10,235 bases of DNA from assembly GCA_031267775.1 (NCBI GenBank), contig JAIRYL010000054.1:1-10235 (forward strand), given 5' to 3'. Each line of letters opens with the position of its first letter. The stretch's first letter is position 1. Position numbers and translations under genes: made by a program. This DNA is from Tannerellaceae bacterium (lineage in GTDB: Bacteria > Bacteroidota > Bacteroidia > Bacteroidales > Tannerellaceae). The notes beneath the pieces are model-generated. The model ran no database searches and was not told the DNA's origin. It saw nothing but the letters and a program-made list of their open reading frames with translations. Shown here piece after piece: positions 1 through 5,880 of this stretch.

Positions 1-59
1 ATACATTGTGTATAACATTTAAGTTAATGATGTTTTTCGTATACTTAATTGTATTTCTT

Positions 60-167
60 ACTTTTCTTACGTCGAACTCAGCTTTACAGGTTGGGGTGAT
101 ATGAGCCTCTAACTACCCCCGTAGTGGACTTGCGCCACCAGGTTATTTGCCATGCACGGCACGCCAA
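60..167. other. GC-richer intergenic segment, possible mobile-element or structured-RNA remnant
   Basis: This stretch is richer in G+C than the AT-rich bases on either side and has no open frame of useful length. Small complementary arms lie close together: ACTAC at 112-116 with GTAGT at 121-125, GTGG at 124-127 with CCAC at 135-138, and TGCC at 148-151 with GGCA at 158-161. The first two compete with each other. It could be the decayed end of an insertion sequence, a piece of intron RNA, or a dispersed intergenic repeat. The sequence alone does not decide, and no terminal repeats or transposase fragment were recognised. Confidence 0.2.
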
Positions 168-169
168 AC

Positions 170-201
170 AAAAAGGCTATTCAATTTCTCGAACAGCCTT
201 T
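170..201 (-). terminator. Rho-independent terminator of the winged-helix gene
   Basis: Arms at 172-182 and 191-201 form an 11-base-pair stem with one G-U wobble around an 8-base loop. Read on the minus strand, the stem is followed at once by five T (plus-strand A at 170-174). It begins 24 bases past the stop codon of the minus-strand winged-helix gene, so it fits as that gene's terminator. The plus strand has no T-run after the stem, so the signal is directional. Confidence 0.75.
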
Positions 202-224
202 ACCCATTTCAATCGTTTCTTTTC

Positions 225-425
225 TTAAACAAGCGAAACGAAGATATCCCCTTCTTCTTCTTCGAAAGCCAGTTTGCCTTCTTTTGCTAACCAACCCAAG
301 GCAGCATACACATCTTTTTCTGCTCTAATTTTGGTTACTTTCTTTACTTCTTTTACACGTAACTTGCCGCCCTCATTCAACACATTCCATATAAGGCCGG
401 CATTTTTTCCAATTAATTCAATCAT
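225..425 (-). CDS. Small winged helix-turn-helix protein (DUF2582/PF10771-like)
   Basis: Encodes a 66-residue protein starting MIELIGKNAGLIWNVL. The IGKNAG-(V/I)W opening, the central KEVKKVTKI helix pair, the AALGWLAKEGK recognition-type helix and the acidic final strand (FEEEEGDIFVSLV) match my memory of the small Bacteroidetes winged-helix family DUF2582. Such proteins are presumed nucleic-acid binding; no target is known to me. The frame extends upstream to a TTG at 458 (77 residues). I prefer the ATG at 425 because it is where the family normally begins and because a TAnnTTTG promoter box covers that TTG, which would place it upstream of the transcript start. The gene is a probable single-gene unit, with its own promoter and a strong terminator. 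It lies downstream of the hpt-adk-obg run on the same strand. The family call is from motif memory, and the exact start is less sure than the gene. Confidence 0.8.
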   Translation of the reverse strand: MIELIGKNAGLIWNVLNEGGKLRVKEVKKVTKIRAEKDVYAALGWLAKEGKLAFEEEEGDIFVSLV

Positions 426-455
426 TTCTCTTGCCACTTTTTTATTAAACGCATA

Positions 456-486
456 CAAAAATATATATAATATGTTAATGCAGAAA
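456..486 (-). promoter_or_regulatory. Putative Bacteroidetes-type promoter of the winged-helix gene
   Basis: On the minus strand a -7 box TATTTTTG (463 down to 456) fits the consensus TAnnTTTG. It is preceded, after 19 bases, by TTTC (486-483) in place of the -33 TTTG. A transcript starting about seven bases downstream would have a leader of roughly 25 bases before the ATG at 425. The surroundings are very AT-rich, so chance matches are possible. Confidence 0.45.
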
Positions 487-567
487 GAAATATATGTTTT
501 TTAGCATACTTCCTTCTGTCTTTTAACTTTTAGAAACAATTAACATGTATGTAATATTATTTTGTAA

Positions 568-1245
568 TTAGAACGCAATCAACATATTCTCGATATTTAT
601 TGCCGACGCATACCTTTTTAGTAATTCCCCTGCATACTTACCTGTTTCTTCCAAGCTATCCAAACCCGAATAGCCATTTACAATCATTAACAAACGGGTT
701 GTTTGGAGATCAATCTTTGTCCGTTCTTCATCGCTTGTTGGCGTTCCGATACCACCCCATTTATCACGATAAACCGGCAAACCGGCAATATTTAATTTCC
801 CTCTTCCAATTCCATGATACAATTCGCCCTCTTGTCCTACGCCAAGTATAAGCCTGTCTCCTTTCATTTTATCTCTATCAAACGCGCCGATAGAATAAGC
901 GCTTTTGAGAGAGACCAGATTTATAATATCTACTAACGTATCTATTTTATAAAGCGACAAACCGCGAAGAACCCGACGATAAAGCGCTTCGGCAGAAGGG
1001 CGATATCTGTTTGGGTCTTTCCCTAATTTTTTATACGCTTGACGAGTGGCTTTGATGGGGAGTAGTTTATTTATATCTTCCAGCTTATAATTTTCCTTTA
1101 TGGTATGTTCAAGAGCGGCTATTTCTTCCCACAACAACACATCCGATTCCGTATTTGTAACGTCGCATGACAAAGCCAGAATATGTAATTCAGGACAAAC
1201 CTTCGCTATTTCTTCAGATATACTGATATGTACCGATCCATCCAT
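568..1245 (-). CDS. Solo B3/B4 domain protein (PheRS beta-subunit editing-domain homologue)
   Basis: A 225-residue protein resembling the free-standing B3/B4 (tRNA-binding/editing) domain of the phenylalanyl-tRNA synthetase beta chain (PF03483, COG3382). The signs are KATRQAYKKLGKDPNRYRPS around residues 66-84, the RVLRGLSLYKIDTLVDIINLVSLKS helix-strand run at 91-115, the glycine-rich sheet at 129-160 and GIGTPTSDEERT at 165-176. In PheRS this fold hydrolyses mischarged Tyr-tRNA(Phe). Solo versions are suspected of a related tRNA-linked or small-molecule role, but none is shown here. No catalytic synthetase core, signal peptide or membrane segment is visible, so it should be cytosolic. The ATG at 1245 follows the obg stop by 15 bases, so it is almost certainly translated from the obg message. 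Family assignment is good; the molecular role is unknown. Confidence 0.85.
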   Translation of the reverse strand: MDGSVHISISEEIAKVCPELHILALSCDVTNTESDVLLWEEIAALEHTIKENYKLEDINKLLPIKATRQAYKKLGKDPNRYRPSAEALYRRVLRGLSLYKIDTLVDIINLVSLKSAYSIGAFDRDKMKGDRLILGVGQEGELYHGIGRGKLNIAGLPVYRDKWGGIGTPTSDEERTKIDLQTTRLLMIVNGYSGLDSLEETGKYAGELLKRYASAINIENMLIAF

Positions 1246-1260
1246 CCTGTTATTCCACTG

Positions 1261-2415
1261 TCATTCTTCAGCGTCTTCGTCCCATTCGCATTCGTCGTAT
1301 TCTTCTTCATCATCCCTGTCATTTTCATCATCGTCCACAGGGAATATAAAATCATCGTCTACTATGGGGTATGCGCTCAAATCCATGTTCTTATGAACAA
1401 TGCTTTCGGTATCATGGAATGTTTCTTTATTCAGTTCATTCCATAAAATATCTTTTAATTCTACAATACCGGATCCTGTTACAGACGAAATAAAAACAGA
1501 AAGAATATTTTCGGGTAACCCTTTAGATAAGGCCTCTATCAATTCACCGTCAAGCATATCGCTTTTCGTAATAGCTAATACCCGGCTTTTTGTCAGTAAT
1601 TCAGGATTATACTTTACCAGTTCATTATGTAATATTTCATATTCTGTCTTTATATCGCCGGCGTCTGCCGGAATCATAAACAAGAGCAGGGAATTACGTT
1701 CTATATGACGAAGGAAACGCAATCCTAAGCCTTTGCCTTCGCTTGCCCCTTCTATAATGCCCGGAATATCCGCCATTACAAACGAACGGTTATCACGATA
1801 ACGAACAATTCCCAAATTAGGTTCTAACGTAGTAAAAGGATAATCGGCTATTTTAGGTTGAGCTGCCGATACAACCGAAAGCAGCGTGGATTTCCCTGCA
1901 TTGGGAAAACCAACTAAACCCACGTCGGCCAATAGCTTCAGTTGAAGTATAATTATACGTTCCCGAACCGGTTCGCCCGGTTGGGCATAACGGGGAGCTT
2001 GATTGGTAGACGTTTTAAAGTTCCAATTCCCTAATCCGCCACGTCCTCCTTCCAATAAAAGAACTTCTTGTTTATCTTCTGTTATATCGCAAATATATTC
2101 GCCTGTACCCGCATCAAAAACAACCGTTCCGCAGGGAACTTCAATAATACGGTCTTCGCCGTCTTTTCCCGAACTGCGTTTTGCGCTGCCGCCTTCGCCA
2201 TGAGTCGCCAAAATATGCCGTTCGAATTTCAAATGGAGCAATGTCCAATAGTTTCGATTACCGCGGAGGTAAACGCTTCCTCCTTTTCCGCCATTACCGC
2301 CGTCGGGACCACCTTTGGGTATATACTTCTCTCTGCGGAAATGAGCAGAACCTCTCCCCCCTTTCCCCGAGCGGCAGTATATTTTTACATAATCTACAAA
2401 ATTCGATCCAGTCAT
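1261..2415 (-). CDS. obg: GTPase Obg (CgtA), ribosome-assembly GTPase
   Basis: A 384-residue Obg-family GTPase, which acts in late assembly of the 50S ribosomal subunit and in stress signalling. Residues 1-160 form the glycine-rich Obg fold (GGRGS, GGPDGGNGGKGGSV, GGRGGLGN). The G domain follows with G1 GFPNAGKST at 169-177, switch I DYPFTT at 191-196, G3 DIPG at 216-219 and G5 SSVTG at 310-314. G4 reads TKSD (283-286) instead of NKxD, a variant I believe is common in this phylum. No OCT domain is present. Instead the last 32 residues (353-384) are dominated by Asp and Glu, as in other Bacteroidetes Obg proteins. Length is near the usual. The ATG at 2415 has an A-rich stretch but no Shine-Dalgarno sequence upstream. 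It lies 66 bases after adk, with a terminator-like hairpin between, and 15 bases before the B3/B4 gene. Confidence 0.97.
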   Translation of the reverse strand: MTGSNFVDYVKIYCRSGKGGRGSAHFRREKYIPKGGPDGGNGGKGGSVYLRGNRNYWTLLHLKFERHILATHGEGGSAKRSSGKDGEDRIIEVPCGTVVFDAGTGEYICDITEDKQEVLLLEGGRGGLGNWNFKTSTNQAPRYAQPGEPVRERIIILQLKLLADVGLVGFPNAGKSTLLSVVSAAQPKIADYPFTTLEPNLGIVRYRDNRSFVMADIPGIIEGASEGKGLGLRFLRHIERNSLLLFMIPADAGDIKTEYEILHNELVKYNPELLTKSRVLAITKSDMLDGELIEALSKGLPENILSVFISSVTGSGIVELKDILWNELNKETFHDTESIVHKNMDLSAYPIVDDDFIFPVDDDENDRDDEEEYDECEWDEDAEE

Positions 2416-2427
2416 CTTTTTCTTTTG

Positions 2428-2470
2428 AAAAAAAGGCGATAAGCAGTAAGGCTTTATTTATGCTTACCGC
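2428..2470 (-). terminator. Terminator-like hairpin between adk and obg
   Basis: Read on the minus strand, arms GCGGTAAGCA (plus 2461-2470) and TGCTTATCGC (plus 2436-2445) form a 10-base-pair stem with one wobble and a 15-base loop. One C and then seven T (plus-strand A at 2428-2434) follow. This is the layout of an intrinsic terminator placed 11 bases after the adk stop codon. A weaker alternative pairs GTAAG with CTTAC (plus 2463-2467 with 2446-2450) and shares the same arm. Because obg starts only 12 bases after the T-run, partial termination seems likelier than complete termination. Confidence 0.55.
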
Positions 2471-2481
2471 GCCCGCCTCCT

Positions 2482-3054
2482 TTATAAATATCTATTAATT
2501 ATTTCCTTTATTCTTTCAAATATTTCTTCAATCGTACCAACTCCATTTACCGCATAGCGTTTACCTTCCTTCATATAATATTCGGCCAAAGGAGCTATTT
2601 GCAAACGATAAACGTCCAGTCTGGATTTAATCGTGTCGATATTATCGTCCGAACGTCCGGATATTTTACCCCGTTCCAGCAAACGATTCATCAGTTCATC
2701 TTCTTCCACATGCAGATTTATCATCAAAGTTACGTCCGTACCGCGCTCATTCAGCATTTTCTTTAGCGCCTCCGCCTGAAGGATTGTACGAGGGAAACCG
2801 TCAAAAACCACGCCTTTTGAACCTTCCTTACCGTCTAATACCTTAGCAAGCATATCAATAATTAATTCATCCGGCACAAGTTGCCCTTTTACGATGTAAT
2901 CATCAGCTATCTTCCCTAATTCTGTTCCTTCTTTCATTTCAGCGCGTAAAACGTCGCCTGTCGAAATATGGTCTAATCCAAATTCTTTGATAATTAAATC
3001 GCTTTGCGTTCCTTTTCCAGAGCCTGGGGCGCCGAAAATCACTACATTCAACAT
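2482..3054 (-). CDS. adk: Adenylate kinase
   Basis: A 190-residue cytosolic adenylate kinase that interconverts ATP + AMP and 2 ADP, setting the adenylate balance. The P-loop GAPGSGKGT is at residues 8-16, the AMP-binding STGDVLR at 31-37 and FDGFPRT at 84-90, with the conserved Gln at 93. The LID is the short form (RGKISGRSDDN, about 128-138) without zinc-binding cysteines, which explains the length of 190 rather than about 214. The ATG at 3054 lies 24 bases after the hpt stop and has no Shine-Dalgarno sequence. Its neighbour hpt also acts in purine nucleotide metabolism, and both are probably read from the promoter before hpt. The stop codon is immediately followed by AGGAGG, at the base of the adk-obg hairpin region. 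Confidence 0.97.
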   Translation of the reverse strand: MLNVVIFGAPGSGKGTQSDLIIKEFGLDHISTGDVLRAEMKEGTELGKIADDYIVKGQLVPDELIIDMLAKVLDGKEGSKGVVFDGFPRTILQAEALKKMLNERGTDVTLMINLHVEEDELMNRLLERGKISGRSDDNIDTIKSRLDVYRLQIAPLAEYYMKEGKRYAVNGVGTIEEIFERIKEIINRYL

Positions 3055-3078
3055 ATTTCTGGTTATTAAATTATGGCA

Positions 3079-3618
3079 TTATTCTTCTACTATTTTATAT
3101 ATATCCCGGTATGCGCGACCTAATTCGTCATAATCCAATCCATACCCGACAATAAAATCATTCGATATCTCCATCCCTACATAATCAGGCTTAATATCAT
3201 ACTGTAAAGCGCCCGGTTTAAAAAGCATAGTAGCCAGCTTAACGTCCGAAGCTCCATCATCTTTCAGTTTCCGAATGATATGTTTCATCGTAAAGCCGGT
3301 ATCGATAATATCTTCCAATAAAATAACGGAACGTCCTTTAACGTCCGACTTCACCGGCATAATTTCTACTATATTTCCCGAAGTACTTGTTCCGTGATAA
3401 GAAGCATACCGGGCAAACGTAAGCTCGTAAGGTCCATTTAAACAACACATTATATCGGCAATAAATTTAAATGCGCCATTCAGTATCCCAACAAACAATG
3501 GATTTGTACCTTCAATATCTTTCCTTATTTGAATAGCTACCTTATTTATAGCTTTTTTTATATCCTTCTCCGGAATATACAATTCAAATTCTTTATCCTT
3601 TAGCCGGATTCTATCCAT
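3079..3618 (-). CDS. hpt: Hypoxanthine phosphoribosyltransferase
   Basis: A 179-residue type I phosphoribosyltransferase of purine salvage, predicted to convert hypoxanthine (and possibly guanine) plus PRPP to IMP (GMP). The PRPP-binding signature VILLEDIIDTGFT is at residues 98-110, with the acidic pair E102-D103. The pyrophosphate loop region LFVGILNGAF is at 41-50. The mobile catalytic loop SYHGTSTSG is at 73-81, and the base-site and metal region DFIVGYGLDYDELGR at 154-168. There is no signal peptide. The ATG at 3618 is preceded by a TAnnTTTG promoter box with room for a leader of about 17 bases. It is the first gene of the hpt-adk-obg-B3/B4 run. Substrate preference among purine bases cannot be read from the sequence. 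Confidence 0.95.
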   Translation of the reverse strand: MDRIRLKDKEFELYIPEKDIKKAINKVAIQIRKDIEGTNPLFVGILNGAFKFIADIMCCLNGPYELTFARYASYHGTSTSGNIVEIMPVKSDVKGRSVILLEDIIDTGFTMKHIIRKLKDDGASDVKLATMLFKPGALQYDIKPDYVGMEISNDFIVGYGLDYDELGRAYRDIYKIVEE

Positions 3619-3640
3619 ATCTTCTATCGTTTTAGGGCAA

Positions 3641-3648
3641 CAAAGGTA
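3641..3648 (-). promoter_or_regulatory. Putative -7 box of the hpt-adk-obg promoter
   Basis: The minus strand reads TACCTTTG, a full match to the Bacteroidetes TAnnTTTG box. It ends 22 bases before the hpt ATG, which leaves a short leader of about 17 bases. No good -33 TTTG is seen 19-21 bases upstream. Confidence 0.55.
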
Positions 3649-3943
3649 GCGTTTTTTTAAGATTACTCCATTTTATTCTTTTGGAAATGTTCAGGATATA
3701 ATTTCAGGAATACTTTGATAAACCGTGCGAAGTTCAGAAAAAACCGATGGTTGGGAGAGATAATCTTAAAAAAGATTTTTATATGTTAAGCGGCTCGAAT
3801 TGTTTCCGGAACGTTAATTTGGGGGTTTTGGGGCTGATTTCCGGTTAAATATACATAAATATACATAAACATTCTTTAGTCCGAAAAAAGCGGTTTCTGA
3901 CAGATTGTTTGTCTTTTGTTTGAAACGGTATCAAAATGTTAAT

Positions 3944-3976
3944 GGCAACGGGGCGGCAACGGAACGGCAACGGGGC
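3944..3976 (+). repeat. Three-unit 11-base tandem repeat, GGCAACGGGGC
   Basis: Units are GGCAACGGGGC (3944-3954), GGCAACGGAAC (3955-3965) and GGCAACGGGGC (3966-3976). The outer two are identical and the middle one differs at two bases. The array runs straight into a longer G-rich block. Confidence 0.85.
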
Positions 3977-4021
3977 GGCTTGGGGGTGGGATTCGGGCGG
4001 TTTATGGGGCGGTTGGATGGG
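3972..4021 (+). other. G-rich block with a canonical G-quadruplex pattern
   Basis: G-tracts at 3972-3975, 3982-3986, 3988-3990 and 3995-3997 are separated by loops of 6, 1 and 4 bases. This satisfies the G3+ N1-7 rule for an intramolecular quadruplex. Further tracts occur at 4006-4009 and 4019-4021. From 3944 to 4021 the plus strand has 42 G and 13 C in 78 bases. Formation in the cell is inferred, not shown. Confidence 0.6.
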
Positions 4022-4029
4022 CGTCATTT

Positions 4030-4059
4030 TGTAAGGTCGACGCCTGCGGCTTGCTTACA
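4030..4059. other. Hairpin-forming dyad
   Basis: TGTAAG (4030-4035) pairs with CTTACA (4054-4059). Inside, GCC (4042-4044) can pair with GGC (4048-4050). There is no T-run on either side, so it is not an intrinsic terminator. It lies between the G-rich block and the second 11-base array. Confidence 0.35.
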
Positions 4060-4067
4060 GGTAGCAT

Positions 4068-4100
4068 GATCCTTTGTAGATCCTTTGTGGATCCTTTGAC
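4068..4100 (+). repeat. Three-unit 11-base tandem repeat, GATCCTTTGTR
   Basis: Units are GATCCTTTGTA (4068-4078), GATCCTTTGTG (4079-4089) and GATCCTTTGAC (4090-4100). The first nine bases are identical in all three. The period equals that of the unrelated array 91 bases upstream, close to one helical turn. Such phasing would put a repeated protein site on one face of the DNA. Confidence 0.8.
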
Positions 4101-4239
4101 TCGGATAAATTTGTACCTTAGCGGTAGCTTATTTATCTGTACTTGTCGGGAAGCCTTTTTAACAATTAGATTCGCAAACGCTGCAAGAGGGCGGAGATTT
4201 TGATATCCATACTTTTTTTTAGATTCGTAAAAAACTATG

Positions 4240-4261
4240 CTGCTTAATTATTCTAAAGCAG
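4240..4261. promoter_or_regulatory. Dyad upstream of the nnr promoter box
   Basis: CTGCTT (4240-4245) and AAGCAG (4256-4261) form a perfect 6-base inverted repeat with a 10-base AT spacer. It covers the place where the -33 element of the nnr promoter would lie, so it could be an operator. The short arms leave chance as an alternative. Confidence 0.3.
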
Positions 4262-4271
4262 AACTTTGTTA

Positions 4272-4279
4272 TACATTTG
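4272..4279 (+). promoter_or_regulatory. Putative -7 box of the nnr promoter
   Basis: TACATTTG fully matches TAnnTTTG and ends 23 bases before the nnr ATG, predicting a leader of about 17 bases. No clear TTTG is present at the -33 position. Confidence 0.55.
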
Positions 4280-4302
4280 CATACTACTAAAAAACCATCG
4301 TT

Positions 4303-5814
4303 ATGATAAAAATATTTACAACAGAAAAGGTTAAAGAGCTCGACCGGTATACCATAGAAAACGAACCAATTGCCGCTATCGATTTGGTGGAAAGAGCTTC
4401 TATTTTATTTGTACAGGAGTTTATCCGCCGTTTTTCAAAACAGTACCGCATTGTGGTATTTGCAGGATTTGGGAATAATGGAGCCGACGCCCTGGCCGTC
4501 GCCCGCCTTTTAAAAGACGAATCTTATAAAGTAATTACCTATTTGTTTAATACAAAGCAACATCTTTCGCCCGAATGCCTGGAGAATAAATACCGGCTGG
4601 TAGATACAAGCGCAACGGGATTTTATGAAATAGTTTCTAATTTTACGCTGCCGGAATTAAACGGGAATGATATTGTAATTGACGGATTATTCGGTTCGGG
4701 CCTCAATAAACCAATTGAAGGAGGCTTTGCCAAGTTAATCGGCCATATTAATGAATCGGGCGCTCATGTCGTATCTATAGATATTCCTTCGGGCTTATTT
4801 GGCGAGGATAATCGTAAAAACAATATGGACGCCATTATCCGGGCTGAACTTACCCTAACGTTCAGTTTCCCCAAACTGGCCTTTATGTTACCTGAAAATG
4901 AAGAATTTGCAGGTAAATGGAAAGTACTGGATATAGGCGTCCATCCCCGAATTATAAGCAAAATAAAAACGCCCTATAACCTTATATCCGAAGACGATAT
5001 TCACAAAACCATACTCCCTCGCGGGAAGTTCGACCATAAGGGCCTTTATGGGCATGCCTTGCTGATAGCGGGCAGTCGGGGTAAAATGGGCGCCTCGTTG
5101 CTGGCGTCGAAAGCCTGTTTACGCAGCGGCGTCGGCTTGTTAACCGTGCATATACCGTCCTGCGGAGAACAAATCCTGCAAACGGCCTCGCCGGAAGCCA
5201 TACTTAGTTTTGACCCGCATCAGGAGTATTTTACAACCATCCCCGATATATCGCCTTACGCCGCCATTGGTATTGGCCCCGGATTAGGGCAACGTCCTGA
5301 AACAGCAGCCGGGTTGGAAGATTTACTTCGCGAGGCGCGTACCCCTTTAGTTATTGACGCCGACGCCATAAATATCATTGCTTCAGACGAAAACCTGTTG
5401 GAGCTCATACCCAAAAGAAGTATACTGACTCCGCATCCGAAAGAATTCGACCGCCTGGCAGGCCATAGCGCCGACGGATATGAAAGACTGATGAAAGCGC
5501 AAAACCTGGCTATCGAACAAAAGCTGACTTTTATCTTAAAAGGGGCTTACACGGCTATTTGCACGCCAGGGGGCAATATTTATTTCAACACCGCCGGTAA
5601 TCCGGGAATGGCTACGGCCGGAAGCGGAGACGTATTAACCGGAATCATACTGGGTTTGCTGGCGCAGGGATACGAACCGGAAACGGCCTCGGTCATAAGC
5701 GTATACCTGCATGGCGTGGCCGGAGACCATGCCGCCGCCCTGCACTCGGAAGAGAGCATGATAGCGGGAGATATTATCGACTCGCTGGGAATAGCTTTTA
5801 AACAGGTGAAATAG
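4303..5814 (+). CDS. nnr: Bifunctional NAD(P)H-hydrate repair enzyme (epimerase + ADP/ATP-dependent dehydratase)
   Basis: A 503-residue two-domain metabolite-repair enzyme. Residues 1-215 are the YjeF_N-type NAD(P)HX epimerase: GFGNNGADAL at 55-64, the DGLFGSG loop at 127-133 and SIDIPSG at 158-164. Residues 230-503 are the ribokinase-fold dehydratase: HALLIAGSRGKMGAS at 251-265, GIGPGLG at 323-329, IDADA at 351-355, TPHPKEF at 376-382 and the catalytic NPGMATAGSGDVLTG at 433-447. Together they re-epimerise and dehydrate damaged, hydrated NADH and NADPH back to the usable cofactors. Length and order are normal for the bacterial fusion. The epimerase motif reads NNGADA where NNGGD is usual, keeping the Asp. 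There is no signal peptide. The ATG at 4303 follows a TAnnTTTG box. Eight T follow the stop, but without a convincing stem. Confidence 0.96.
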   Translation: MIKIFTTEKVKELDRYTIENEPIAAIDLVERASILFVQEFIRRFSKQYRIVVFAGFGNNGADALAVARLLKDESYKVITYLFNTKQHLSPECLENKYRLVDTSATGFYEIVSNFTLPELNGNDIVIDGLFGSGLNKPIEGGFAKLIGHINESGAHVVSIDIPSGLFGEDNRKNNMDAIIRAELTLTFSFPKLAFMLPENEEFAGKWKVLDIGVHPRIISKIKTPYNLISEDDIHKTILPRGKFDHKGLYGHALLIAGSRGKMGASLLASKACLRSGVGLLTVHIPSCGEQILQTASPEAILSFDPHQEYFTTIPDISPYAAIGIGPGLGQRPETAAGLEDLLREARTPLVIDADAINIIASDENLLELIPKRSILTPHPKEFDRLAGHSADGYERLMKAQNLAIEQKLTFILKGAYTAICTPGGNIYFNTAGNPGMATAGSGDVLTGIILGLLAQGYEPETASVISVYLHGVAGDHAAALHSEESMIAGDIIDSLGIAFKQVK

Positions 5815-5847
5815 TTTTTTTTCTGCCGGTGAAGCGACGACATGCGA

Positions 5848-5872
5848 TAAGGAGGCGCCTGGAAATAAATCA
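5848..5872 (+). repeat. Leader repeat, copy 1 (AAGGAGG-containing)
   Basis: TAAGGAGG, then CGC, then CTGGAAATAAATCA. The same 25-base string, with only the three central bases changed, recurs at 10211-10235. AAGGAGG is a perfect complement to the 16S anti-Shine-Dalgarno core, but it ends 25 bases before the ATG at 5881, too far for ordinary initiation. The conserved A/T-rich tail leads toward the start codon. Confidence 0.75.
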
Positions 5873-5880
5873 TACAAATT

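Larger units (their letters stand above)
3619..4302. other. Divergent intergenic region between hpt and nnr
   Basis: These 684 bases carry no gene I can support. Promoter boxes lie at both ends. The interior holds a perfect two-unit 10-base AT repeat (AAATATACAT at 3847-3856 and 3857-3866) and a 13-base perfect inverted pair TAATCTTAAAAAA (3761-3773 against 3653-3665 reversed). It also holds two separate three-unit 11-base arrays, a G-rich block, a hairpin at 4030-4059 and a 13-base direct repeat with one mismatch (TTAGATTCG at 4166 and 4219). A 60-codon minus-strand frame across the G-rich block is a low-complexity artefact. The region may be partly decayed mobile DNA or an unrecognised regulatory or structural locus. 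Confidence 0.6.

Noticed and set aside
426..458. N-terminal extension of the winged-helix protein to a TTG start
   Set aside because: The TTG lies within the putative -7 box, so it would be outside the transcript. The family normally begins near the ATG at 425.
2068..2442. 124-codon plus-strand frame opposite obg
   Set aside because: It is a shadow of the obg coding strand; the Obg motifs fix the true frame.
3762..3780. AATCTT-AAAA-AAGATT followed by T, possible terminator
   Set aside because: The stem is only six A/T-rich pairs, and no plus-strand gene ends before it.
3845..4027. 60-codon minus-strand open frame in the hpt-nnr gap
   Set aside because: It is proline-rich low complexity created by the G-rich block and 11-base array, with no family resemblance and no promoter box.
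3944..4100. CRISPR array
   Set aside because: The repeats are 11 bases long and directly abutting, without spacers, and no cas gene is present.
4111..4121. Promoter-like TTGTACCTTAG
   Set aside because: The box deviates from TAnnTTTG, the nearest TTTG is only 15 bases upstream, and no gene follows at a suitable distance.
5815..5822. Run of eight T after the nnr stop as a terminator
   Set aside because: No stable stem precedes the run, so it is not counted as an intrinsic terminator.
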